Notes: generated from the letters alone by a model not told the origin. Numbered from the stretch's first letter, positions 5,791 through 12,754 are shown. The stretch: 12,883 bases of DNA from Acidovorax delafieldii (GCA_002377855.1 DFQQ01000001.1:1-12883); one strand, 5' to 3'. A program made the numbers and translations.

Positions 5791-8100
5791 TCACATGCGC
5801 CAGCGTTTGAGTAGGAGGGCATTTGCCATCACGCTCACCGAACTGAGCGCCATGGCCGCACCCGCCACCACGGGGCTGAGGTAGCCCAGCGCGGCCAGGG
5901 GGATGCCGGCCACGTTGTAGGCAAATGCCCAAAACAGGTTCTGGCGAATCTTGGCCACCGTGCGGTGGGAGATGTCCAGCGCGGCAGCCACGAGCATCGG
6001 GTCGCCCCGCATCAGGGTGATGCCGGCGGCATGCATGGCCACATCGGTGCCATTGCCCATGGCCATCCCAACGTCGGCGGCAGCCAGCGCCGGAGCATCG
6101 TTAACCCCGTCGCCTACCATCGCCACAATGCGGCGCCGGGGCACAGAACTGTGGGCAGTTTTTACATCTGCCATGTTGCCGCGCTGCAACAGTTGTATCT
6201 GCGCGGCCTTGTCGCCGGGCAGCACCTCGGCCATCACTTCGCCCGCAGCAGGGTCCAGGCCCAACCGGCGGGCCATCGCCTCGGCCGCCCCCCGGTTGTC
6301 GCCCGAAATCATCACGGTGCGGATGCCCCGCGCCTTGAGCGCAGCCAGCGCCTCGCGGGCACCGGGCTTGGGTTCGTCGCCAAAAGCCAGCAACGCCAGC
6401 ACCTGCAGGCCCTGCGGCGTGGGCCCGGCCACTGCAGACACGGTAAAGCCCTCTTGCTGCAGCGCCAGGGCACGCTGCGCCAACGGGCCGGCGGCGGCCC
6501 CATCGCCGGCCGCTGAAGGCACCACGGGCACGCCCAGCTCCTGCATCCAGCGCAGGCTGCCAATGTGCCAAGTCTGGCCGTGCACGGCCCCTTCGGTGCC
6601 GCGCCCCGGCACGGCGCGCACGCCTTCGGCCGCTGTGGGCTGAATGCCGCTCTGCTCGGCCGCCGCCACCACCGCACGCGCCAGGGGGTGTTCGCTACCG
6701 CTCTGCACACCGGCCACGGCCGCCAGCACGGCGGCCTCATCCACCCCCGTGGCCAGCTCCAGCGCCGCCAGGCGCGGCTGGCCCACCGTGAGCGTGCCCG
6801 TCTTGTCGAACGCCACGGTATCCACCTGGTGGGCCACTTCCAGCGCCTGCACATCCTTGATCAAAATGCCGTGCTGCGCCGCCACGCCCGTGCCGGCCAT
6901 GATGGCTGCGGGCGTTGCCAGCCCCAGTGCGCAGGGGCAGGCAATCACCAGCACGGCCACGGCGTGGATCAGTGCGGCTTCCGCACCTGCGCCTACCCAC
7001 AGCCAGCCCAGCAACGTGATCAGCGCCAGCACCAGCACCACGGGCACGAACACGGCCGACACCTTGTCCACCAGCCGCTGCAGCGGCGCCTTGGCGGCCT
7101 GCGCGTCTTCCACCAGGCGGATGATCTGGGCCAGCACGGTTTCAGACCCCACCGCCTGCACCTGCATCACGATGCGGCCATCCCCGTTGATGGAGCCGCC
7201 CGTCAGCCGCCCGCCCAGCTCGCGCGCCACGGGCAGCGGCTCGCCGGTCAGCATGGATTCGTCCACCTGCGTCTGCCCCTCGGTCACCACGCCATCGGCC
7301 GGAATGCGCTCACCAGGGCGCACCACAAGCCGGTCACCCACCATCACCTCGGCCACGGGCACGTCCACCTCGCCGGTTTTCGACAGCAGGTGCACCACGT
7401 CCGGCCGCAGGGCATGCAGCGCGCGGATGGCAGCGGTGGTCTGCCGTTTGGCCCGCGCCTCCAGCCACTTGCCCAGCAGCACCAGCGTGACCACCACGGC
7501 CGAGGCCTCAAAGTACAGGTGCGGCATGTGACCGGGGTGGTCGGGCGCGGTGAGCCACAGCCACATCGACAAGCCCCACCCTGCGCTGGTGCCCACGGCC
7601 ACCAACAGATCCATGTTGCCGCTCAGGGCCTTGGCCGCCGCCCAGCCTGCCTTGTAAAAGCGGGCACCCAAGATGAACTGCACCGGCGTGGCCAGCAGAA
7701 ACTGCACCCAGGCCGGCAGCATCCAGTGCCGGCCAAACAGGTCGCCCACCATGGGAAACACCAGGGGCGCCGACAACGCCAGCCCCACCGCCACGGGCAA
7801 AAAGCCCGCCCAGGGCGAGGCGTCCTCCGGGGCATCGGTGGCGTCGGCCGCGCGCGGCTCATACCCTGCATTGCGTACTGCCCGCCGCACCAGCGCCTGC
7901 AGGGCCACGGCATCGCTGCCATCGGGCACGGTGTAGGCAATGCGCGCCGACTCGGTGGCCAGGTTCACCGTGGCATCCTGCACGCCGGGCACCTTGCGCA
8001 GCGCGCGTTCCACACGGCCCACGCAGCTCGCGCAGGTCATGCCGCCAATGCCCAAGTCCAGCGACTGGGCCACTTCGGGGGTAGGTTGGGTGGTATTCAT
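5791..8100 (-). CDS. copA: Cu(I)-exporting P1B-type ATPase
   Basis: The 769-residue inner-membrane pump exports cytoplasmic Cu(I) using ATP. One N-terminal heavy-metal domain has GMTCASC (residues 20-26). Membrane segments start near residue 100, and the actuator-domain motif TGEPLPV follows. The transmembrane metal site is CPC (388-390), the phosphorylated Asp is 432 in DKTGTLT, SEHPL is the nucleotide-binding HP motif, and GDGVNDAP starts at 663. The last helices carry YN and MALSS motifs expected of Cu(I) selectivity. About 14 extra residues (642-655) precede GDGVND, where relatives have almost none. The ATG at 8100 is chosen because it directly precedes the HMA domain. It has no Shine-Dalgarno, and the predicted transcription start is at about 8101, so the mRNA is probably leaderless. 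The gene is divergent from copZ-cueR and controlled by CueR. Confidence 0.96.
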   Translation of the reverse strand: MNTTQPTPEVAQSLDLGIGGMTCASCVGRVERALRKVPGVQDATVNLATESARIAYTVPDGSDAVALQALVRRAVRNAGYEPRAADATDAPEDASPWAGFLPVAVGLALSAPLVFPMVGDLFGRHWMLPAWVQFLLATPVQFILGARFYKAGWAAAKALSGNMDLLVAVGTSAGWGLSMWLWLTAPDHPGHMPHLYFEASAVVVTLVLLGKWLEARAKRQTTAAIRALHALRPDVVHLLSKTGEVDVPVAEVMVGDRLVVRPGERIPADGVVTEGQTQVDESMLTGEPLPVARELGGRLTGGSINGDGRIVMQVQAVGSETVLAQIIRLVEDAQAAKAPLQRLVDKVSAVFVPVVLVLALITLLGWLWVGAGAEAALIHAVAVLVIACPCALGLATPAAIMAGTGVAAQHGILIKDVQALEVAHQVDTVAFDKTGTLTVGQPRLAALELATGVDEAAVLAAVAGVQSGSEHPLARAVVAAAEQSGIQPTAAEGVRAVPGRGTEGAVHGQTWHIGSLRWMQELGVPVVPSAAGDGAAAGPLAQRALALQQEGFTVSAVAGPTPQGLQVLALLAFGDEPKPGAREALAALKARGIRTVMISGDNRGAAEAMARRLGLDPAAGEVMAEVLPGDKAAQIQLLQRGNMADVKTAHSSVPRRRIVAMVGDGVNDAPALAAADVGMAMGNGTDVAMHAAGITLMRGDPMLVAAALDISHRTVAKIRQNLFWAFAYNVAGIPLAALGYLSPVVAGAAMALSSVSVMANALLLKRWRM

Positions 8101-8107
8101 AGCCCAG

Positions 8108-8140
8108 ACAGTAATCCTTGACGCCGTGGCAAGGTCAAGG
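8108..8140 (-). promoter_or_regulatory. CueR-type operator/promoter of copA
   Basis: On the minus strand the -35 TTGACC (8138-8133) and -10 TACTGT (8113-8108) are 19 bp apart, the overlong spacer typical of promoters activated by MerR-family regulators. The dyad CCTTGAC-N11-GTCAAGG (8116-8140) fills the spacer, as in E. coli CueR targets. The predicted start is at about 8101, one base before the copA ATG. Confidence 0.85.
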
Positions 8141-8162
8141 CATTTCAAGAATCTGTTCAAAG

Positions 8163-8195
8163 TCTTGACCATGACATCATGTCAAGGTTCATCAT
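8163..8195 (+). promoter_or_regulatory. CueR-type operator/promoter of copZ-cueR
   Basis: The -35 TTGACC (8165-8170) and -10 CATCAT (8190-8195) are separated by 19 bp. The dyad CTTGAC-N11-GTCAAG (8164-8186) has the same half-sites and spacing as the copA operator. The predicted start, near 8202, gives copZ a leader of about 40 bases. The two operators are 47 bp apart centre to centre and point away from each other. Confidence 0.8.
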
Positions 8196-8241
8196 CGCAT
8201 GCAGGGTGACTTTCCACCCCACCCATCCAAGGAGTTATTCC

Positions 8242-8442
8242 ATGCAAACGCAAACTTTCCAAGTCCAGGGCATGACATGCGGCCACTGCGAGCGGGCCGT
8301 CACGCAAGCCATCCAGCAAGTGGACCCCGCCGCCACGGTGCAAATCGACCGCGCCAGCGGCCAGGTTCAGGTGCAAAGCACGGCCCCGCGCGAGCAACTG
8401 GCGGCCGCCATTGCCGAAGAAGGCTACGCCGTCGCCGCATGA
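8242..8442 (+). CDS. copZ: Copper chaperone, heavy-metal-associated domain
   Basis: The 66-residue cytosolic protein is a single ferredoxin-like HMA domain that binds Cu(I) and passes it to CopA. The metal loop is GMTCGHC with Cys13 and Cys16. His15 between the cysteines is common in CopZ chaperones, whereas the CopA domain has Ala-Ser. The domain ends with EEGYAVAA, where the conserved GY turn closes the fold. The start is secure: AAGGAG at 8229-8234 lies 7 bases before the ATG. An upstream in-frame ATG at 8179 lies inside the CueR operator and is not used. The stop codon overlaps the first ATG of the MerR-family gene (ATGA), so the two are translationally coupled and share the CueR-controlled promoter. 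Length is normal for the family. Confidence 0.95.
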   Translation: MQTQTFQVQGMTCGHCERAVTQAIQQVDPAATVQIDRASGQVQVQSTAPREQLAAAIAEEGYAVAA

Positions 8443-8897
8443 ACAGCCAGCCCAGCGCACGCCGCGCGCCAGCCGCCGCGGCCTTGCAGGCATGGCCCGT
8501 GCCCATAAGCGAAGCCGCGCGCCTGGCGGGCGTGTCGGCCCGCATGGTGCGGCACTACGAATCGCTGGGCCTGCTGCAAAGCGTGGCCCGCTCTGAAGGC
8601 GGCTACCGCCAGTACACCGAGGCCGATGTGCACAGCCTGCACTTCATCCGCCGCGCACGCGACCTGGGCTTCTCCATCGAAGAAATCGCCACCCTGCTCG
8701 CCCTGTGGCACGACCGCAGCCGCACCAGCGCGCAGGTCAAGCGCATCGCGCAAAGCCACATCGACCAGCTCACCCAACGCATCGCCGCCATGCAAGCCAT
8801 GCAGCGCACCCTGCAAACCCTGGTGGGCTGCTGCCAGGGGGACGACCGGCCCGACTGCCCCATCCTGGACGACCTGGCGGGCGGCGGGCTGACTTAG
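8439..8897 (+). CDS. cueR: Cu(I)-responsive MerR-family transcriptional regulator
   Basis: The 152-residue dimeric activator twists overlong promoters when Cu(I) binds. The winged helix-turn-helix runs from about residue 22 (ISEAARLAGVSARMVRHYE, then LGLL and the GGYRQY wing). The dimerisation helix covers about 95-125. The metal loop has Cys132 and Cys140, with seven residues between them and CPILDDLAGG after, matching CueR's Cys112-X7-Cys120 and CPIIENLSG region rather than mercury or zinc sensors. The ATG at 8439 overlaps the copZ stop. An in-frame GTG at 8499, preceded by GCAGG, would give 132 residues, remove a 20-residue Ala/Arg-rich extension and reproduce the E. coli cysteine numbering exactly. 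It probably controls copA and its own operon. No terminator is evident before the next gene. Confidence 0.93.
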   Translation: MNSQPSARRAPAAAALQAWPVPISEAARLAGVSARMVRHYESLGLLQSVARSEGGYRQYTEADVHSLHFIRRARDLGFSIEEIATLLALWHDRSRTSAQVKRIAQSHIDQLTQRIAAMQAMQRTLQTLVGCCQGDDRPDCPILDDLAGGGLT

Positions 8898-8985
8898 GTC
8901 GACATATCGAGGTCTTTTTTGCCAAGCGCCCGCCACAGTTCCAGGGCCGCTGAAAAACCGCTTTCTTTTTCCAGGAGTTTTTTCC

Positions 8986-10173
8986 ATGACCCACCGTGAC
9001 GTCTTCGTCGTCAGCACCGCCCGCACCGCCATCGGCACCTTCGGCGGTAGCCTGAAGGATGTCCCCAACACCCAGCTCGCCACCACCGCCGTGAAGGCCG
9101 CCATCGCGCGCGCCGGCATCGCGCCCGACGCCGTGGGCCATGTGGTCATGGGCAACGTGATTCCGACCGACACCAAGGATGCCTACCTGAGCCGCGTGGC
9201 CGCCATCGACGCCGGCTGCCCCATCGAAACGCCCGCCTTCAACGTCAACCGCCTGTGCGGCTCGGGCCTGCAGGCCATCATCAGCGCAGCCCAGGCCATT
9301 GGCTATGGCGACTGCGACGTGGCCGTGGGCGGTGGCTCGGAAAGCATGAGCCGCGGCCCCTACTTCGACCAAGGCGCGCGCTGGGGCGCCCGCATGGGTG
9401 ATAGCAAGAGCATCGACTACATGCTCGGCATCCTGCACGACCCCTGGCAGAAGATGCACATGGGCATCACCGCCGAGAACGTGGCCGAGCGGTACAAGAT
9501 CAGCCGTGAGATGCAGGACCAGCTCGCCCTGGCCAGCCAGCAGCGCGCCGCCGCCGCCGTCGCTGCGGGTTACTTCAAGGAGCAGATCGTCCCCGTCGAA
9601 ATCTCCACGCGCAAGGGCACCGTGCTGTTCCAGGAAGACGAACATGTGCGCGCCGCCACCACGCTGGACGTGCTGGCCGGCATGAAGCCCGCGTTCAAGA
9701 AGGAAGGCGGCACGGTGACGGCTGGCAACGCCTCGGGCATCAACGACGGCGCTGCCGCTGTGGTGCTGGCTGCGGGTGACCGCGTAGCCGCCCTGGGCCT
9801 GAAACCCCTGGCGCGCCTGGTTGGCTACGCGCACGCAGGCGTGGACCCGGCCTACATGGGTATTGGCCCCGTGCCTGCCACGCAGAAGGTACTGCAACGC
9901 ACCGGCCTGAAGGTACAGGACATGGATGTGATCGAAGCCAACGAAGCCTTCGCCGCCCAGGCCTGCGCCGTGGTGCAGGAACTGGGCCTGGACCCCGCCA
10001 AGGTGAACCCCAACGGCTCTGGCATTTCGCTGGGCCACCCCGTGGGTGCTACCGGCGCCATCATCACCACCAAGGCGATTGCCGAGCTGCACCGCACGGG
10101 CGGGCGCTATGCACTGGTCACCATGTGCATTGGCGGCGGCCAGGGCATCGCGGCCATCTTCGAAAGAGTTTGA
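8986..10173 (+). CDS. bktB: Acetyl-CoA C-acyltransferase (beta-ketothiolase, BktB-like)
   Basis: The 395-residue cytosolic thiolase cleaves 3-ketoacyl-CoA with CoA, or runs in reverse to condense acyl-CoAs. Catalytic residues are all present: nucleophile Cys91 (NRLCGSGLQ), His351 (GHPVGATGA) and Cys381 (MCIGGGQG), plus the NEAFAAQ loop. The N-terminus (VFVVSTARTAIGTFGGSLKD) and the run ending AIFERV closely resemble Cupriavidus necator BktB as I remember it, which favours that subfamily over PhaA, though the distinction cannot be proved by eye. AGGAG at 8973-8977 gives a good start. It precedes an acyl-CoA dehydrogenase by 61 bp on the same strand, fitting beta-oxidation. Whether polyhydroxyalkanoate synthesis is involved is unknown; no pha genes are here. 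Confidence 0.93.
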   Translation: MTHRDVFVVSTARTAIGTFGGSLKDVPNTQLATTAVKAAIARAGIAPDAVGHVVMGNVIPTDTKDAYLSRVAAIDAGCPIETPAFNVNRLCGSGLQAIISAAQAIGYGDCDVAVGGGSESMSRGPYFDQGARWGARMGDSKSIDYMLGILHDPWQKMHMGITAENVAERYKISREMQDQLALASQQRAAAAVAAGYFKEQIVPVEISTRKGTVLFQEDEHVRAATTLDVLAGMKPAFKKEGGTVTAGNASGINDGAAAVVLAAGDRVAALGLKPLARLVGYAHAGVDPAYMGIGPVPATQKVLQRTGLKVQDMDVIEANEAFAAQACAVVQELGLDPAKVNPNGSGISLGHPVGATGAIITTKAIAELHRTGGRYALVTMCIGGGQGIAAIFERV

Positions 10174-10181
10174 GTCTTTTT

Positions 10182-10232
10182 GGCCTCCAGCGCTTATCCA
10201 AAAAGCGCTGGTAGCTCCTACATTCATAGCAA
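10182..10232 (+). repeat. Comamonadaceae-type intergenic repeat, copy 2 (intact hairpin)
   Basis: The 51-bp element starts GGCCT and ends ATAGCAA. CCAGCGCTT (10187-10195) pairs with AAGCGCTGG (10203-10211), forming a 9-bp stem with a 7-base loop. It fills nearly all of the gap between the thiolase and acyl-CoA dehydrogenase genes, and its last base lies 2 bases before the dehydrogenase ATG. It aligns without gaps to 27-77. Confidence 0.65.
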
Positions 10233-10234
10233 CC

Positions 10235-11401
10235 ATGCTTCCCAACACACTCCTCACGGCCGAGCAGAAAGCCGAACTGCAAGTCTTCACCGAGTCGCTG
10301 GAGCGCTTTTGCGATAGCGAGATCGAGCCCCATTACCGCGACTGGGAAAAGGCGGGCCTCGTCCACCGCGAGCTGTTCCGCAAGATGGGCGAGAACGGCT
10401 ACCTGTGTGCCGACGTGCCCGAGCAGTACGGCGGCGCAGGCGCCAGCGTGCACTTCTCGTTTGCTGTGGTGGAGGTGCTCTCGCGCCGGGGCTATGGCGG
10501 CTTTGTGGGCGGGCTGCAGGTGCACAACGACATCATCCCGCCCTACCTGCTGCACTGCGGCACCGAGGCGCAGCGCGAATACTGGCTGCCGCGCATGGTC
10601 AGCGGCGAAGCGGTGGCCGCCATAGGCATGACGGAGCCCGGCGCAGGCAGTGACCTGAAAGCTATCCGCACCACGGCCAAACGGGATGGCAATGAGTACG
10701 TCATCAACGGCAGCAAGATCTTCATCAGCAATGGCCAGCACTGCGACCTATTGGTGCTTGCCGCCAAGACCGATCCGGCAGCCGGTGCCAAAGGCGTGAG
10801 CCTGTTTCTGGTCGATACCAAAAGCCCCGGCTTCACGCGCGGCCAGAACCTGGAAAAAATCGGCCAGCACGCGGGCGATACGTCTGAGCTGTTCTTCAAC
10901 GACCTGCGTGTGCCCGCAGACGCCCTGCTGGGCGGTTTGGAAGGCCAGGGCTTTGTGCAGATGATGCGCGAGCTGCCGCGCGAGCGCCTCATCATCGGTG
11001 TGCAGGCGGTGTATGGGGCCAAGGGTGCGCTCGATGCCACGGTGAAGTACGTGCAAGAACGCCAGGCATTTGGCCAAGCGATTGGGCAGTTCCAGAACAC
11101 GCGCTTCACGCTGGCCCAATGCGCCAGCGACATCGCCGCCGCCGAGGCGTTTTTGAATGCCAGCGTGGCGGCCTACGAGCGCGGCGAACTCACCCCCGAG
11201 GCCGCGAGTGCGCTCAAGCTGCACACCACTGAAGTCATGGGCCGCGTGGCCGATGCCTGCCTGCAACTGTTTGGCGGCTACGGCTACATGGCTGAATACC
11301 CCATCTCGCGCTTCTGGACCGATGCACGCGTGCTGCGCATCTACGGCGGCACATCAGAAATCATGAAAGAGCTGGTGGCGCGCTCGTTGCTGGGGCGCTG
11401 A
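10235..11401 (+). CDS. Acyl-CoA dehydrogenase
   Basis: The 388-residue FAD flavoenzyme oxidises acyl-CoA to trans-2-enoyl-CoA and passes electrons to ETF. The N-terminal helical domain covers about 1-125. The beta domain carries the FAD and substrate motifs GMTEPGAGSDLK (from about 131) and INGSKIFISNG. The C-terminal helices end with IYGGTSEIMKELVARSL. The usual medium/short-chain catalytic Glu position (IYEGT) is Gly371 here. Glu250 in ELPRERLIIG aligns with the catalytic Glu of long-chain and isovaleryl types, so it probably takes over. The ATG at 10235 gives the normal length, but no Shine-Dalgarno is visible because a family repeat abuts the start. Longer in-frame extensions upstream overlap the thiolase and are not protein-like. 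The gene probably follows the thiolase in one transcript. Chain length preference is not determinable. Confidence 0.92.
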   Translation: MLPNTLLTAEQKAELQVFTESLERFCDSEIEPHYRDWEKAGLVHRELFRKMGENGYLCADVPEQYGGAGASVHFSFAVVEVLSRRGYGGFVGGLQVHNDIIPPYLLHCGTEAQREYWLPRMVSGEAVAAIGMTEPGAGSDLKAIRTTAKRDGNEYVINGSKIFISNGQHCDLLVLAAKTDPAAGAKGVSLFLVDTKSPGFTRGQNLEKIGQHAGDTSELFFNDLRVPADALLGGLEGQGFVQMMRELPRERLIIGVQAVYGAKGALDATVKYVQERQAFGQAIGQFQNTRFTLAQCASDIAAAEAFLNASVAAYERGELTPEAASALKLHTTEVMGRVADACLQLFGGYGYMAEYPISRFWTDARVLRIYGGTSEIMKELVARSLLGR

Positions 11402-11498
11402 AGGGGAACTGAGAGGGGCGCTGAAAAAAAGAGCAATAAAGCACCCCCGTCGCACGGCAAACGTCCAGTTGCCAGTGGCCGCGCAGCCCGCACAAAAT

Positions 11499-11516
11499 GC
11501 GTCACGTTACTTTCAC
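11499..11516 (+). promoter_or_regulatory. Possible Pho box upstream of the phosphodiesterase gene
   Basis: GCGTCAC-GTTA-CTTTCAC resembles two 7-bp half-sites of the PhoB consensus CTGTCAT-N4-CTGTCAT, matching 4 and 5 of 7 bases with the right 11-bp period. AT-rich GAATATCT (11527-11534), about 11-13 bases downstream, could serve as -10. The role fits, since glycerophosphodiester phosphodiesterases are often phosphate-regulated, but the match is modest. Confidence 0.35.
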
Positions 11517-11563
11517 ACAGGGCCGCGAATATCTTTTGTTTTCTACAAAACGAGGAGAAGCGT

Positions 11564-12682
11564 ATGCAAGTTCGAAAAGTACTGCTGGCCATGGCGGCCA
11601 CGGTGGTGATGACCACGGCCTGCGGCGGTAGCGACACACCCGCCTGGCCCCCCACTCCCACCGTGATTGCCCACCGCGGGGCTTCGGCGCTGCGGCCGGA
11701 GCACACGCTGGCTGCGTACCAAAAGGCGATTGACGATGGCGCCAACGTCATTGAGCCCGACCTCGTCATCACCAAGGACGGCGTACTGGTAGCCCGCCAC
11801 GAGAACGCGATTGCCATCCTCAACGCCGACGGCAGCGTACGCGAGGCCACCACCGATGTGATGGACCGCCCCGAATTTGCCGCCCGCAAGACCACCAAGA
11901 CCATCGACGGCACGGCCATCACCGGCTGGTTTGTGGAGGACTTCACCCTGGCCGAACTCAAGACCCTGCGCGCGCGCGAACGCATTCCAGCCATTCGCCC
12001 GGCCAATGTGGCCTACAACGGCCAGTTCGAAGTGCCCACGCTGCAGGAAGTGATCGACCTGGCCAAGGCGCAGTCCGCCGCCAAGGGCCGAATCATCGGT
12101 ATCGCGCCTGAAACCAAGCACCCCAGCTTCTTCCAGTCGATTGGCATGCCGCTGGAGCCCGCACTGCTGGCGGTGCTGACCAAGAACGGCTGGAACAGCA
12201 AGGATGCACCCGTGTACGTGCAGTCGTTCGAGGTGGCCAACCTGAAGGCGCTGCGCAAGCAGAGCACGGTGCGTCTGGTGCAGTTGCTGTCCAACGGCGG
12301 CCGCCCGTATGACTTCACCGCCTCGGGCAACCCCCAGACCTACGCCAACATGGCCACGGCCGCCGGGCTCAAGGAAATCGCCACCTACGCCGATGTGGTG
12401 GGCGCACACAAGGACCTGGTCATCCCCGTGAAAGACGGCGCCCTGGGCACCCCCACCACGCTGGTGAAAGACGCCCACGCGCTGAACCTGGCTGTGCACA
12501 TCTGGACACTGCGGCCCGAAAACGCCTTCCTGCCCGCCGCCTACAAAAAGGCCCCCACCACGGACAACACCGTGCGCGGCGACAGCGTGAGCGAAATCCA
12601 GACCTTCCTGAAGGCCGGGGTGGATGGCTTCTTCACCGATGACTCGGCCGTGGGCCGCTTGGCGGTGGACAGCCTGAAGTAA
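11564..12682 (+). CDS. glpQ: Glycerophosphodiester phosphodiesterase, predicted secreted lipoprotein
   Basis: The 372-residue enzyme hydrolyses glycerophosphodiesters to glycerol-3-phosphate and an alcohol. The signal sequence (MQVRKVLLAMAATVVMTTAC) suggests lipidation at Cys20, although the -3 residue is Thr, a weak lipobox; GGSD follows as in many lipoproteins. The GDPD TIM-barrel starts at TVIAHRGASALRPEHT with His37. Metal and catalytic residues follow as Glu64 and Asp66 (IEPDLVITKDG) and His79 (ARHE), and a later ligand is the Glu in APETKHP. The long insertion between strands and the total size fit periplasmic GlpQ-type rather than cytosolic UgpQ-type (about 250 aa). GAGGAG at 11552-11557 is a strong ribosome site. 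A 162-bp gap from the dehydrogenase and a strong terminator after the gene indicate a single-gene unit. Confidence 0.93.
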   Translation: MQVRKVLLAMAATVVMTTACGGSDTPAWPPTPTVIAHRGASALRPEHTLAAYQKAIDDGANVIEPDLVITKDGVLVARHENAIAILNADGSVREATTDVMDRPEFAARKTTKTIDGTAITGWFVEDFTLAELKTLRARERIPAIRPANVAYNGQFEVPTLQEVIDLAKAQSAAKGRIIGIAPETKHPSFFQSIGMPLEPALLAVLTKNGWNSKDAPVYVQSFEVANLKALRKQSTVRLVQLLSNGGRPYDFTASGNPQTYANMATAAGLKEIATYADVVGAHKDLVIPVKDGALGTPTTLVKDAHALNLAVHIWTLRPENAFLPAAYKKAPTTDNTVRGDSVSEIQTFLKAGVDGFFTDDSAVGRLAVDSLK

Positions 12683-12696
12683 ACCGCTGCGCCCCT

Positions 12697-12728
12697 CAAA
12701 AAATGCCGAGGTCAACCTCGGCATTTTT
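12697..12728. terminator. Bidirectional rho-independent terminator
   Basis: AAAAATGCCGAGG and CCTCGGCATTTTT form a 13-bp stem around a TCAA loop, with A-run and T-run flanks. It can therefore end the phosphodiesterase transcript from the left and the minus-strand gene from the right. It starts 14 bases after the glpQ stop. Confidence 0.92.
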
Positions 12729-12754
12729 GTGGGCGCCCAGCAATGCGCCGGGCC

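Noticed and set aside
6565..8121. 518-codon plus-strand open frame
   Set aside because: It is antisense to copA, and its translation is extremely His/Gln/Arg-rich. The minus-strand frame has every P-type ATPase motif.
8903..8914. TCGACATATCGA palindrome between cueR and the thiolase, with a T-run nearby, as a cueR terminator
   Set aside because: Only a 4-bp self-complementary arm is present and the T-run is not adjacent to a stable stem.
8770..10290. 506-codon minus-strand open frame
   Set aside because: It is antisense to the thiolase, whose catalytic residues are all on the plus strand. The composition is that of a shadow frame.
11534..11550. TTTTGT/ACAAAA inverted repeat just before the phosphodiesterase ribosome site
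   Set aside because: It is short and A/T-only in its arms. It may be an operator, but there is nothing to distinguish it from chance.
11543..12724. 393-codon minus-strand open frame
   Set aside because: It is antisense to the phosphodiesterase, rich in Gly/His/Val repeats, and has no recognisable motif.
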